From Polynucleobacter sp. SHI8 (GTDB lineage Bacteria; Pseudomonadota; Gammaproteobacteria; Burkholderiales; Burkholderiaceae), in assembly GCF_027944005.1 (NCBI RefSeq), contig NZ_AP027204.1, forward strand, positions 1,674,001-1,738,000: a stretch of 64,000 nt of DNA. Reading direction: 5' to 3'. The notes beneath the pieces were generated by a model. The model ran no database searches and was not told the DNA's origin. It was given only the letters and a program-made list of their open reading frames with translations. A program made the position numbers and the translations under genes. Shown piece after piece: positions 8,323-16,855 of this stretch. How positions within the stretch are numbered: the stretch's first letter is position 1; each line of letters starts with the position of its first letter.

Positions 8323-9293
8323 TCCGCTTTGAGTCCTGCGCTCTTGACGACTTTGGTCCATTTGACAATCTCCTTTTGAATATAAATAGTTAATGCTTCA
8401 GGTGTGCTTCCAATAGGCTCCATTCCATTGTTAGTCATCATCGTTTTAAAAGATGGGTCTTTTAAAATTTGTAATAACTCAGCATTGAGTCGGTTCACGA
8501 TATCTTTGGGTGTATTGACTGGTGCCAGTAGAGCATACCAAACAGTTGATTCATAACCGGGTACTCCGGCCTCAGCCATGGTTGGCACATTGGGTATGCT
8601 GGATAAACGCTTTTCACCGGTTATGGCAATAGCGCGCAGTCGCCCTGCTTGTATATACTGAATCGTACTTGCCGCTGGCGCAAAGATAACTTTCACATGT
8701 CCGCCTAAAACATCCGATATCGCTGGACCGCCTCCTTTGTATGGGACATGTGTCATGGGGATATTTGTCATGTTAATGAGTAACTCTGCAGCCATATGAC
8801 CGCCACTGCCACTGCCCGAGGTTGCGTACGTTAAATTACCATTCTCAGATTTTGCTAATGCTAAAAACTCTTTTAAATTATTAACCGGTAAACTCGGATT
8901 AACTAATAATAAATAAGGTCCTTCTGCAATCAAAGAAATTGGGGTAAAACTTTTAATCGGATCAAATGGAATTTTTTCATATAAAGCGCCGTTAATGGCT
9001 AGCTGAGGCGTTAACGCCAACATCAAGGTATATCCATCGCTTGGCGCCCTCGCCACAGACTCCATGCTAATGTTACCGCCTGCGCCCCCTCGATTTTCGA
9101 CAACCACTGATTGGCCGAGGCGGGTTGAAAGTTGTTGTGCAAGAGGTCTAGAAAAAGCGTCTGCACCACCACCAGCTGGGTAAGGAACGACCAATTTAAT
9201 GAGCTTACTGGGGTAAATATCTGCAGCATTTGTAGGCCCTATCAAACACATCATGAGAAGTGTCAAAGAAAGACGCTTAAAGGCATTCACCAT
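8319..9293 (-). CDS. Bug/TctC-type periplasmic solute-binding protein
   Basis: A 324-residue Bug receptor: signal peptide to about residue 23 (TNAAD), then IKLVVPYPAGGGADAFSRPLA, VVENRGGAGGN, YEKIPFDPIKSFTPI and THVPYKGGGPAISDVLGGHV. AGGAG precedes the start very closely, so the GTG at the second codon (9290) could be the real start. It forms an ATGA-overlapping pair with the racemase-superfamily gene, implying that the enzyme acts on the ligand. No membrane partner is nearby. The ligand is unknown. Confidence 0.92.
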   Translation of the reverse strand: MVNAFKRLSLTLLMMCLIGPTNAADIYPSKLIKLVVPYPAGGGADAFSRPLAQQLSTRLGQSVVVENRGGAGGNISMESVARAPSDGYTLMLALTPQLAINGALYEKIPFDPIKSFTPISLIAEGPYLLLVNPSLPVNNLKEFLALAKSENGNLTYATSGSGSGGHMAAELLINMTNIPMTHVPYKGGGPAISDVLGGHVKVIFAPAASTIQYIQAGRLRAIAITGEKRLSSIPNVPTMAEAGVPGYESTVWYALLAPVNTPKDIVNRLNAELLQILKDPSFKTMMTNNGMEPIGSTPEALTIYIQKEIVKWTKVVKSAGLKAE

Positions 9294-9393
9294 GTCTCCT
9301 TTACGGAATAATCATTTTTAATTTTTAATTAATTGATTATAACCACGAGTAATCGCAGATTTATTGCGCCATAGGTAATTAAAATATGTGAAG

Positions 9394-9425
9394 AAAAGGG
9401 GTTACAAAGATATTTGTAACCCCTT
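9394..9425 (-). terminator. Intrinsic terminator after tRNA-Arg
   Basis: A perfect 13-bp stem (AAGGGGTTACAAA at 9396-9408 with TTTGTAACCCCTT at 9413-9425) and four-base loop lies 18 bases beyond the tRNA 3' end. On the minus strand it runs into a T-rich tail. The stem could also work on the plus strand. Confidence 0.8.
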
Positions 9426-9442
9426 GGCTTTCAATCAAATAA

Positions 9443-9519
9443 TGGTGCGGCTGGCAGGAATTGAACCCACGACCCCTTGGTTCGTAGCCAAGTACTCTAT
9501 CCAGCTGAGCTACAGCCGC
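9443..9519 (-). tRNA. tRNA-Arg (anticodon ACG)
   Basis: 77 bases reading on the minus strand GCGGCTG...CAGCCGCACCA: a complete 7-bp acceptor stem, D arm (TAGCTCAGCTGGATAGAG), anticodon stem CTTGG/CCAAG with loop CTACGAA (anticodon ACG, reading CGN arginine codons after A34 deamination), T arm with GGTTCAATTCC, discriminator A and an encoded CCA. It is head-to-head with greB at 22 bases and followed by a strong terminator. Confidence 0.97.
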
Positions 9520-9523
9520 GCAG

Positions 9524-9541
9524 CATAGTATTATGCCATAA
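9524..9541. promoter_or_regulatory. Shared -10 region of the divergent tRNA-Arg and greB genes
   Basis: Only 22 bases separate the tRNA 5' end and the greB ATG. The symmetric stretch GCATAGTATTATGC holds TATTAT (9529-9534) on the plus strand, about seven bases before the greB ATG, and CATAAT (9531-9536) on the minus strand, about a dozen bases before the tRNA 5' end. The -35 regions would lie inside the opposite genes. Inferred from position and resemblance to TATAAT. Confidence 0.45.
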
Positions 9542-10024
9542 ATGAATACAAAAAACTACATTACTCCAACTGGACACCAAAGATTAAAAGATGAATTACT
9601 CCATCTACTAGATATTGAACGTCCAGAAATTGTAAAAATAGTCCATTGGGCGGCTAGTAATGGCGATCGCTCTGAGAACGGAGACTATATTTACGGTAAA
9701 AAAAGACTCCGTGAAATCGATCGTCGAATCCGTTTTTTAAATAAACGTCTAGAATTTGCCGAAGTAGTCGATCCTGCGACGCGAGAAAGTACGGATCAAA
9801 TCTTTTTTGGTGCTACGGTCACCTATCTCGATGGTGCTGGTATTGAACAACAATTAAGTATTGTTGGGGTCGATGAAATTGGTGATGGCGATGGCTTTGT
9901 GAGCTGGATCTCGCCAATCGCTACTGCCATGATAAAAAAGCGTATTGGTGACGAAATAGAATTGCTCACGCCCAATGGCATAGAGGTCATTGAAATACTA
10001 AATGTGGCGTATAAGGCTTTGTGA
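9542..10024 (+). CDS. greB: Transcription elongation factor GreB
   Basis: 160 residues with the GreA/GreB architecture: N-terminal antiparallel coiled coil (ITPTGHQRLKDELLHLL...RSENGDYIYGKKRLREIDRRIRFLNKRLEFAEVV) and C-terminal FKBP-like domain. The signature GDRSENGDYIYGKKRLREIDRRIRFL is GreB-type and holds the acidic tip that reaches into the RNA polymerase secondary channel to stimulate cleavage of backtracked RNA. A TAA stop directly abuts the ATG upstream, so no earlier start is possible, and no Shine-Dalgarno sequence is seen; the mRNA may be leaderless. It converges on spoT with one base between the stops. Confidence 0.95.
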   Translation: MNTKNYITPTGHQRLKDELLHLLDIERPEIVKIVHWAASNGDRSENGDYIYGKKRLREIDRRIRFLNKRLEFAEVVDPATRESTDQIFFGATVTYLDGAGIEQQLSIVGVDEIGDGDGFVSWISPIATAMIKKRIGDEIELLTPNGIEVIEILNVAYKAL

Positions 10025-10025
10025 A

Positions 10026-12353
10026 TTAATGGTGTGTTTTTGTTCTTACGGCACGAACAACATCAATATTAGCGCGTAAACTTCGCATCACGCGAGCTAA
10101 GTGATCACGATCTTTGACTTGAACTCCAAAGCGAATCGTCGCCGCTAATTCTGAATTGGTATTTTCCATACCTACGTGAGTGATATTGGCATCCGCGGCA
10201 GTAATGCTACTGGCAACCTTGGCTAATACACCCTTCGAATTTTTAATATCAACTTTGAGTGGGATCTCGAATTCTTTATGAATTTCTGCAGCCCAATTGA
10301 CTTCGACCCAGTTTTCTGGATCTTTTCTGTGAATCCGAACGACATGGGCACAATCATGAATATGGATTTGCAAACCTTCACTTTTACCTAAATAACCAAT
10401 GATAGTGTCGCCAGGAATAGGATGGCAACATGTTGAATAAATCACCGACATTCCCTCTGATCCGTCCACCACTAAAGTCTGCCTAGAATGTTTTACTGGT
10501 AACACTTTTTCCGATTTATCCTGCCATACCTGATCATCTAACCGCAACTGCTCATGGCCATGTGTTTCACTGACAAAGATTTCTATCCGCTTGGCTAGTA
10601 CAGCTGCTGATCTTCGCCCAAGGGCAATATCTGTCATGATTTCTTGACGGGATTTTGCTCCTGTCCAATGCAAAATCTTATCCCAAACTAAATCACTTAC
10701 TAAACCAACATCAACATCTTCTTGACGGATTGCCTGCAATAAGAGGCGCTCTCCAAGCTGTAAGGACTCATCTAAACCTTTAGTCTTTAATGCGTGACGA
10801 ATAGCTGCTCGTGCCCGACCTGTTTTAATAAATGTCAACCAAGTAGGATTGGGGTTGGAGTTGGGAGAGGTAATCACCTCGACAATATCGCCATTTTTAA
10901 TTTCTGTACGCAGCGGCAACTGATTGCCATTCACTCGAACCGCTACACAACTATTGCCTAAGTCACTATGCACCGAATAAGCAAAATCTAGTGCTGTTGC
11001 ACCCCGTGGTAATGCACGAATATGTCCTTTGGGCGTAAAGATATACACCGAGTCAGGGAATAAATCAATTTTGACGTGCTCTAAAAATTCCTGTGGATCA
11101 TGACTGGCGTCTTCTAAATCAATTAATGACTGCAACCATTGATGAGCACGTTTTTGCACATCACTCATTTCTTCTTTGCCGTCTTTATATACCCAGTGTG
11201 CAGCCACTCCTGCATCAGCAACTTGATCCATCAAAATAGTTCTGATTTGAAACTCAATCGGCATCCCAACAGGTCCAACCATGGTTGAGTGAAGTGACTG
11301 GTAACCATTTAATTTAGGAATCGCAATGTAGTCTTTTACTTTTCCTGGCATGGGTTTGTACATCGAGTGCAACACACCTAAGGCACGATAACATTCATCA
11401 TTCGTCTTTACCAAAACACGAAAGCCATATACATCAAGGACCTCATTAAAGCTTAAATGCTTGGTACGCATTTTGTGATAAATACTAGCCAAACTTTTTT
11501 CTCGACCTCGAATATCAATTTCTAGCCCAACTTTGGCAAAATGACGCCGCACATCTTCCAAAATTTTGCCAACGATTTCTTTTCGGTTACCTCGTACTTT
11601 TTTGACCGATTTATCTAAAGCACGATAACGCATAGGCCAAGTATTTTTAAAACTCAGGTCCTCTAATTCACGATAAATCATATTTAAACCAAGACGATGC
11701 GCAATCGGCGCATATATCTCATTGGTCTCAATAGCAATCCTTTTACGCTTATCTTGCCGCACACCATCTAAAGTTCGCATGTTGTGCGTTCGGTCAGCTA
11801 ACTTCACGAGTATGACCCGAATATCTCGTGCCATTGCCATAAACATCTTCCGAAAACTCTCCGCTTGGGCTTGTGCGTGACTCTGAAACTCGAGCTTATC
11901 TAACTTCGTTAAGCCATCGACAAGCTCTCCTACCTTAGGGCCAAAAGCTTCAATGAGTTCAGCATGGGTATGCCCAGCATCTTCAATCACATCATGCAGT
12001 AAGGCCGACATAATGGAATTCACATCCAAACGCCATTCAGCACAAAGTTCGGCGACCGCTAAGGGGTGCGTAATGTATGGCTCACCACTTTGACGGTACT
12101 GACCAAGGTGTGCCTCATCAGCAAAATGAAACGCTTTTTTAACTAACTTAAGTTCTGAAGATTTTAAATAACTGAGTTTGTCTGTTAGAACAGACAAACT
12201 CACTACTTGCAGTTTTGGTGGTGAAGCCGGTGCTGAGGTTGGACCAAATAAATGCCTACTGGTCTTTTCTAGCATCGCAGCAATAATAACCTTAGCATCA
12301 GATTTGCTAGGAATGAGGTCGCTACTAGACGTTGATGGTGATCGGGCCACCAT
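10026..12353 (-). CDS. spoT: Bifunctional (p)ppGpp synthetase/hydrolase SpoT (RelA/SpoT family)
   Basis: 775 residues in the full-length RSH order: N-terminal HD hydrolase domain (about 75-230: YITHPLAVAE, LLHDVIEDAG, LADRTHNMRTL), synthetase domain (about 280-400: VYGFRVLV, GKVKDYIAIPKLNGYQSLH), TGS domain (about 435-500: VYIFTPKGHIRALPRGATALDFAYSVH) and a C-terminal ACT domain. The VKD variant in the synthetase loop is the RxKD-like type of bifunctional enzymes, and the HD residues are intact, so it should both make and hydrolyse the alarmone. It lies eight bases after rpoZ. Codons 51-61, just before the HD domain, contain a perfect 30-bp palindrome. The first ~50 residues are variable and Ser/Pro-rich. 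Confidence 0.95.
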   Translation of the reverse strand: MVARSPSTSSSDLIPSKSDAKVIIAAMLEKTSRHLFGPTSAPASPPKLQVVSLSVLTDKLSYLKSSELKLVKKAFHFADEAHLGQYRQSGEPYITHPLAVAELCAEWRLDVNSIMSALLHDVIEDAGHTHAELIEAFGPKVGELVDGLTKLDKLEFQSHAQAQAESFRKMFMAMARDIRVILVKLADRTHNMRTLDGVRQDKRKRIAIETNEIYAPIAHRLGLNMIYRELEDLSFKNTWPMRYRALDKSVKKVRGNRKEIVGKILEDVRRHFAKVGLEIDIRGREKSLASIYHKMRTKHLSFNEVLDVYGFRVLVKTNDECYRALGVLHSMYKPMPGKVKDYIAIPKLNGYQSLHSTMVGPVGMPIEFQIRTILMDQVADAGVAAHWVYKDGKEEMSDVQKRAHQWLQSLIDLEDASHDPQEFLEHVKIDLFPDSVYIFTPKGHIRALPRGATALDFAYSVHSDLGNSCVAVRVNGNQLPLRTEIKNGDIVEVITSPNSNPNPTWLTFIKTGRARAAIRHALKTKGLDESLQLGERLLLQAIRQEDVDVGLVSDLVWDKILHWTGAKSRQEIMTDIALGRRSAAVLAKRIEIFVSETHGHEQLRLDDQVWQDKSEKVLPVKHSRQTLVVDGSEGMSVIYSTCCHPIPGDTIIGYLGKSEGLQIHIHDCAHVVRIHRKDPENWVEVNWAAEIHKEFEIPLKVDIKNSKGVLAKVASSITAADANITHVGMENTNSELAATIRFGVQVKDRDHLARVMRSLRANIDVVRAVRTKTHH
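12173..12202. repeat. Perfect 30-bp palindrome inside spoT
   Basis: Two 14-base arms (TGAGTTTGTCTGTT at 12173-12186 and AACAGACAAACTCA at 12189-12202) are exact reverse complements around a two-base centre. It encodes residues 51-61 of SpoT (VSLSVLTDKLS). In mRNA it would form a strong hairpin near the start of the coding region. Confidence 0.9.
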
Positions 12354-12361
12354 AGCTTACC

Positions 12362-12565
12362 TTATAAGGGTACTTTAGATAACATATCTCTGTCAGTCAT
12401 ACCTTCAGCAATTTCACGCAAAGCGGTAACTGTCGGTTTATCTTTTGACTCAACACGAGGTGTATGACCTTGAACCAATTGACGCGCACGATAAGTGGCG
12501 GCGAGAACCATTTCAAAACGGTTCGGAATAGTCTTTAAACAATCTTCTACTGTAATACGTGCCAT
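12362..12565 (-). CDS. rpoZ: DNA-directed RNA polymerase omega subunit
   Basis: 67 residues beginning MARITVEDCLKTIPNRFEMVLAATYRARQL, the conserved N-terminal half of omega, which clamps the beta-prime subunit and helps form a ppGpp-binding site in proteobacteria. A Met five codons upstream (12580) is possible, but family members start at MARITVEDC. It sits between gmk and spoT, the usual arrangement in proteobacteria, with eight bases to spoT, so co-transcription with spoT is likely. Confidence 0.95.
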   Translation of the reverse strand: MARITVEDCLKTIPNRFEMVLAATYRARQLVQGHTPRVESKDKPTVTALREIAEGMTDRDMLSKVPL

Positions 12566-12640
12566 AGTTTGAACTTTCAATTCTAGTTTCGATTACAAAG
12601 GATGTAATCGCATATGCCCCATTCTAACCCAAAAATGTGC

Positions 12641-13267
12641 TTATTTCCCTGAACTAGTTAAATTTTCAATCAAACTTGAGTGTCTGAGAAGTTGTGGAAT
12701 CGTTCTTAAACGACTAGCGGAAATAATTTGACGTAACTCAAATAAAGCAGCCTGGAATAAATCATTCACAACTAAATAGTTCGCTTCTGATAAATGACTG
12801 AGCTCGTCATGCGCTGCTTGGATGCGTCTTTGAATGGTTGCTTCATCATCTTGCCCACGATTACGAAGACGCTCTTGAAGCGTATTAAGCGATGGGGGCA
12901 AAATAAAAACCCAAATCGCTTGTGGCACAATTTTTTGAATCTGCTGGGCTCCTTGCCAATCAATTTCAAGAATAACATCTTGACCTTGTTCCATCTTTTC
13001 CATAATCCATGAGCGTGAGGTTCCGTAATAATTACCATGAACATAAGCCCACTCCAAAAAATCACCCTGTTCTTTTCGGGATAGAAAATCGTTTTCTGAG
13101 ATAAAGTGATAATTAACACCCTCAACTTCACCAGGTCGTGGACTACGCGTTGTAAAGGATACTGATAAGGAAAGGGTTGGGTCGGTCGTCAACAAAGCAG
13201 ATACCAAAGATGATTTACCAGCACCGGATGGTGCCACTACGAGAATCATACTGCCACTATAAATCAT
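12641..13267 (-). CDS. gmk: Guanylate kinase
   Basis: 208 residues. P-loop APSGAGKSSLV near residues 10-20, the GMP-binding stretch SVSFTTRSPRPGEVEGVNYHF, the lid region FLEWAYVHGNYYGTS and VILEIDWQGAQQI mark guanylate kinase, which phosphorylates GMP or dGMP with ATP in the cytoplasm. It follows yicC by 15 bases and precedes rpoZ by about 75, so a yicC-gmk-rpoZ-spoT transcript is plausible. Length is normal and no defects are seen. Confidence 0.95.
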   Translation of the reverse strand: MIYSGSMILVVAPSGAGKSSLVSALLTTDPTLSLSVSFTTRSPRPGEVEGVNYHFISENDFLSRKEQGDFLEWAYVHGNYYGTSRSWIMEKMEQGQDVILEIDWQGAQQIQKIVPQAIWVFILPPSLNTLQERLRNRGQDDEATIQRRIQAAHDELSHLSEANYLVVNDLFQAALFELRQIISASRLRTIPQLLRHSSLIENLTSSGK

Positions 13268-13282
13268 CTAAATCCCCTTCCA

Positions 13283-14227
13283 CTACTCTAAATTTTGAAC
13301 CTGTTCGCGAATCTGCTCTACGAGTAACTTCAACTCCATCGAAGCATCACTTGTTTCTTGTGAAACTGATTTTGCACCTAATGTATTACTTTCGCGTTGA
13401 AGTTCTTGCATTAAAAAATCAAGGCGCTTTCCTACAGGACCACCCTTTACCAAAGCGGACCTTACGGCATCAAAATGTGTCTTTAAGCGATTAATCTCCT
13501 CTGCAACATCAATTCTTACTCCATACATCACGACTTCTTGTTTGATGCGTTCAATCAACTCTTCTTTTGAGACTAATCGACCTTGTTGATCAACGCCATC
13601 TAATACCGCGAGTAATTTCTCTTCCAGCTTACCTTGATAAGCTTGAATAATCTCTGGTAACTTGATTTCAATGGCGGCAACAATCGCCGTCATTTTTTCT
13701 AGGCAACCAAATATCACCTGCTTTAAGGCCTCACCTTCGGTCATGCGACTAGTAATTAAAGAATCTAATGCCTGGTTTGTGGCCATTAAGATCACTTCTT
13801 GTAACTCTTCGGAACCAATTTCATCCTGCCGAATAACTCCAGGCCAAGTTAATATATCTTTGACAGTTAGAGGACTTGCCAAGGGAAAATCTTGTTTAAC
13901 ATAGCCCTGCAAATGCTGTAATTGTTGCAATACAGGTAAATGAAAGTGCTTGGTGATGTCGTGGTCAATATGCGTTTCTTGAGGTTGATCCGCCTCACCA
14001 CCTCGTTGAATATGAATCCGGCACTCGATTTTCCCACGTGCAATGCGTTTGGCGATATGTTCTCTGATTTGTGATTCCGCCATACGAGCTTCATCAGGGG
14101 TCCTAAAGACCAAATCCAAAAAACGCGAATTAATTGACCTTAGCTCTACATAAACTAATGCAATGGTTTGCTGGTCAATTTTCAAGGGCTGACGATGTGC
14201 CCCAAACCCCGTCATGCTATATATCAT
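13283..14227 (-). CDS. yicC: YicC family endoribonuclease
   Basis: 314 residues starting MIYSMTGFGAHR, as is usual for YicC. The N-terminal YicC domain (ELRSINSRFLDLVFRTPDE, KRIARGKIECRI) is followed by the DUF1732 C-terminal domain (GPVGKRLDFLMQELQRESNTLGAKS). YicC proteins are now described as RNases; in E. coli YicC promotes decay of the sRNA RyhB. It is divergent from rph (78 bases between starts) and followed at 15 bases by gmk, an order common in proteobacteria. Confidence 0.92.
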   Translation of the reverse strand: MIYSMTGFGAHRQPLKIDQQTIALVYVELRSINSRFLDLVFRTPDEARMAESQIREHIAKRIARGKIECRIHIQRGGEADQPQETHIDHDITKHFHLPVLQQLQHLQGYVKQDFPLASPLTVKDILTWPGVIRQDEIGSEELQEVILMATNQALDSLITSRMTEGEALKQVIFGCLEKMTAIVAAIEIKLPEIIQAYQGKLEEKLLAVLDGVDQQGRLVSKEELIERIKQEVVMYGVRIDVAEEINRLKTHFDAVRSALVKGGPVGKRLDFLMQELQRESNTLGAKSVSQETSDASMELKLLVEQIREQVQNLE

Positions 14228-14305
14228 GCTTACATTGTAAAGTGTTGATGTGCTTGTGCCAAATAAAAGGCAAAATACTAGAAATTAATTGAAAGGTCTT
14301 GATCC

Positions 14306-15034
14306 ATGAATACAGTCGTTCGCCCCAGTCAGCGTGCTTTTTCTCAAATCCGTGAGGTAATTATTACTCGCGGCTACACAAAACATGCGGAAGGTTCTGT
14401 TTTGATTGCCTTTGGGGGTACTAAAGTGCTCTGCAATGCCAGTATTTTGGAGCGTGTCCCCCCTCATCAAAAGGGCAGCGGTCAAGGCTGGGTCACCGCT
14501 GAATACGGCATGCTTCCAAGATCAACCCATACGCGCAGTGACCGAGAAGCTGCCAAGGGCAAACAATCAGGACGCACTCAAGAAATCCAGCGTCTCATTG
14601 GACGTTCGTTACGCAACGTGTTCGATCTCCATCTTTTAGGTGAGCGCACGATTCATCTCGATTGTGATGTTATTCAAGCCGATGGTGGAACGCGCACGGC
14701 AGCAATTACTGGGGCTTTTGTTGCAGCTCGTGATGCAATTAATCTATTGCTAAAAAATGGCACCATCAAACAAGACCCTATTTTGGATCATGTGGCAGCA
14801 ATTTCCGTAGGTATTTATCGAGGCCAAGTAGTGGCTGACCTAGATTACGACGAGGACTCTTCTTGCGATACGGATATGAATATTGTCATGACAGGTAAAG
14901 GTGGGATCGTTGAGATTCAGGGAACCGCTGAAGGTGCCAGTTTTTCTAAGGATGAACTCAACCAACTTCTTAATCTAGGACAAGCTTCCATCCAGCAACT
15001 GGTTCATTTGCAAAAAGAAGCTCTTGCTCAATGA
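14306..15034 (+). CDS. rph: Ribonuclease PH
   Basis: 242 residues with the RNase PH signature order: RPSQRAFSQIREVIITRGYTKHAEGSVLIAFGGTKVLCNAS, GWVTAEYGMLPRSTHTR, EIQRLIGRSLR and LDCDVIQADGGTRTAAITGAF. The enzyme trims tRNA 3' ends by phosphorolysis, and the Arg/Asp phosphate-site residues are present. The following rdgB start overlaps its stop (ATGA), giving an rph-rdgB-hemW-panE plus-strand operon. Divergent from yicC. Confidence 0.96.
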   Translation: MNTVVRPSQRAFSQIREVIITRGYTKHAEGSVLIAFGGTKVLCNASILERVPPHQKGSGQGWVTAEYGMLPRSTHTRSDREAAKGKQSGRTQEIQRLIGRSLRNVFDLHLLGERTIHLDCDVIQADGGTRTAAITGAFVAARDAINLLLKNGTIKQDPILDHVAAISVGIYRGQVVADLDYDEDSSCDTDMNIVMTGKGGIVEIQGTAEGASFSKDELNQLLNLGQASIQQLVHLQKEALAQ

Positions 15035-15630
15035 CGTCTATGGCAAGACAAATTGTTTTAGCATCTCTGAATCCTGGAAAACTTCGGGAATTCAATGCCA
15101 TTTTTGCTCCACTTGGTATTGAGGTCATCAGCCAACAAGATTTACAAATTCCAGCAGCTCCTGAACCACATCCGACCTTTATCGAAAATGCCCTCTCTAA
15201 GGCAAGACAAGCAAGTGCTCTGAGCGGTCTTCCTAGTCTTGCTGATGACTCCGGAATTTGTGTTGATGCTCTGCAAGGCGCTCCAGGCATTCATTCAGCG
15301 AGATTTGCTGGACCTCATGCCGATGACGATCAAAATAATCATCATTTAATAAATTTATTAAAAAATGAATCAAACCGTCGGGCAAAATACGTCTGCGCTC
15401 TGGTTTTTATTCAACATCCAACTGACCCAGAACCTTTGATTGCGACAGGAACATGGCATGGGGAGGTGATTGACACGCCAAAAGGTATTCATGGGTTTGG
15501 ATATGATCCCTATTTTTATTTAGCAAAATATCAACAAACGGCTGCTGAATTAGACCCTCAACTAAAAAATACTATCAGCCATCGCGCCCTTGCGATGCAT
15601 GAACTTCTACAAAAATTACGCCATGAGTAA
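15031..15630 (+). CDS. rdgB: RdgB/HAM1 family non-canonical purine NTP pyrophosphatase
   Basis: 199 residues. The N-terminal IVLASLNPGKLREF, the central LADDSGICVDALQGAPGIHSARFAG and GFGYDPYF are the HAM1/RdgB motifs. The enzyme hydrolyses dITP, ITP and XTP to monophosphates, keeping deaminated purines out of nucleic acids. The start overlaps the rph stop (ATGA); an ATG three codons later is an alternative. The stop lies inside the first codons of hemW, so translational coupling is expected on both sides. Confidence 0.95.
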   Translation: MTSMARQIVLASLNPGKLREFNAIFAPLGIEVISQQDLQIPAAPEPHPTFIENALSKARQASALSGLPSLADDSGICVDALQGAPGIHSARFAGPHADDDQNNHHLINLLKNESNRRAKYVCALVFIQHPTDPEPLIATGTWHGEVIDTPKGIHGFGYDPYFYLAKYQQTAAELDPQLKNTISHRALAMHELLQKLRHE

Positions 15631-16855
15631 TCACCCAATTATTCCGATTCAAGCAGCAAATACTCCTCGCCCAACGAATCACATCGTCTTGGAATCCTTA
15701 CCTCCACTATCTCTATACATTCACTTTCCTTGGTGTGTAAAAAAATGTCCTTACTGTGATTTCAATTCACATGCAATCAGTGATCAAGGGCTTGGGTTTG
15801 ATGAAAACCTTTATTTAGATGCTCTTTGTAAAGATCTAGAAGAATCTTTACCTCTCATATGGGGTAGAAGAATTCATTCGATTTTTATCGGTGGTGGCAC
15901 ACCAAGCTTATTGTCCCCTAAGGGCTTAGATCGACTCTTGGCAGATGTGCGTGCACGTATTGGCATGGATAGTGATATTGAAATTACCCTTGAAGCCAAC
16001 CCCGGATCCGTTGAGGCAGAGAAATTTTCGGCGTATGCCAAGAGTGGTGTCAATCGAATTTCTTTAGGCATCCAAAGCTTTAATGAACGTCATTTGAAAG
16101 ACTTAGGACGAGTTCATTCTGCGAGTGAAGCTCATCAAGCAATTGCGATTGCCAAACAATTTTTCAAAAGAGTCAATCTAGATCTAATGTATGGCCTACC
16201 GATGCAATCTCTAGAAGAGGCAAGTTCTGACCTTCAAACGGCATTAAGCTTTCAAACAGACCATGTATCTTTATATCAACTCACGCTTGAACCGAATACC
16301 TTGTTTGCAAAATTTCCACCACCATTGCCAAATGATGATCTGATCGCTGATATGCAATCTTCATTGATTGCTCAATTGGCATCAGCAGGGCTTTACCGCT
16401 ATGAAATTTCTGCTTATGCAAAAAATAAATCGGAATGTTTTCACAATCTAAATTATTGGACTTTTGGCGATTATCTCGGTATTGGTGCAGGTGCTCACGG
16501 CAAAATTTCCTTCCCGGACAAAATCATTCGTACAGTCAAAGAGCGCCATCCTCAAACCTATATGGAGTCGATTCATTCGTCTAGTAAAGCAGTCATTGAG
16601 CAAAGAACCATCGCTAAAGATGAACTTGCTTTTGAATTTATGCTTGGTGCATTGCGATTAAAAAATGGTGTATCAATGAGTATGTTTGAACAACGTACTG
16701 GGCTTTTACAAATCGATATCCAATCTGAGCTGCAACTTGCGATCGAAAAAGGCTTACTTGAAACTGACTTTACTCAGTTAATAGCTACACCCCATGGTTT
16801 TGAGTTTTTAAATGATCTTCAAGAATTATTTTTACCGGTGTTGACTGAACTATAA
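15623..16855 (+). CDS. hemW: HemW-type radical SAM protein
   Basis: About 410 residues from the ATG at 15623, which overlaps the rdgB stop by eight bases; an in-frame start at 15590 would lie deeper in rdgB. The radical SAM cluster motif is C38-VKK-C42-PY-C45 in HFPWCVKKCPYCDFNSH; FIGGGTPSLL, EANPGS and ISLGIQSF follow, with the C-terminal HemN_C region. HemW proteins were long annotated as oxygen-independent coproporphyrinogen oxidases, but they lack the extra HemN N-terminal elements and bind heme, acting as heme chaperones. panE starts directly after the stop. Confidence 0.92.
   Translation: MSNHPIIPIQAANTPRPTNHIVLESLPPLSLYIHFPWCVKKCPYCDFNSHAISDQGLGFDENLYLDALCKDLEESLPLIWGRRIHSIFIGGGTPSLLSPKGLDRLLADVRARIGMDSDIEITLEANPGSVEAEKFSAYAKSGVNRISLGIQSFNERHLKDLGRVHSASEAHQAIAIAKQFFKRVNLDLMYGLPMQSLEEASSDLQTALSFQTDHVSLYQLTLEPNTLFAKFPPPLPNDDLIADMQSSLIAQLASAGLYRYEISAYAKNKSECFHNLNYWTFGDYLGIGAGAHGKISFPDKIIRTVKERHPQTYMESIHSSSKAVIEQRTIAKDELAFEFMLGALRLKNGVSMSMFEQRTGLLQIDIQSELQLAIEKGLLETDFTQLIATPHGFEFLNDLQELFLPVLTEL

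Noticed and set aside
13177..13494. Open frame on the plus strand across the gmk-yicC junction
   Set aside because: Lies opposite two certain genes and its composition is that of a reverse-strand shadow.
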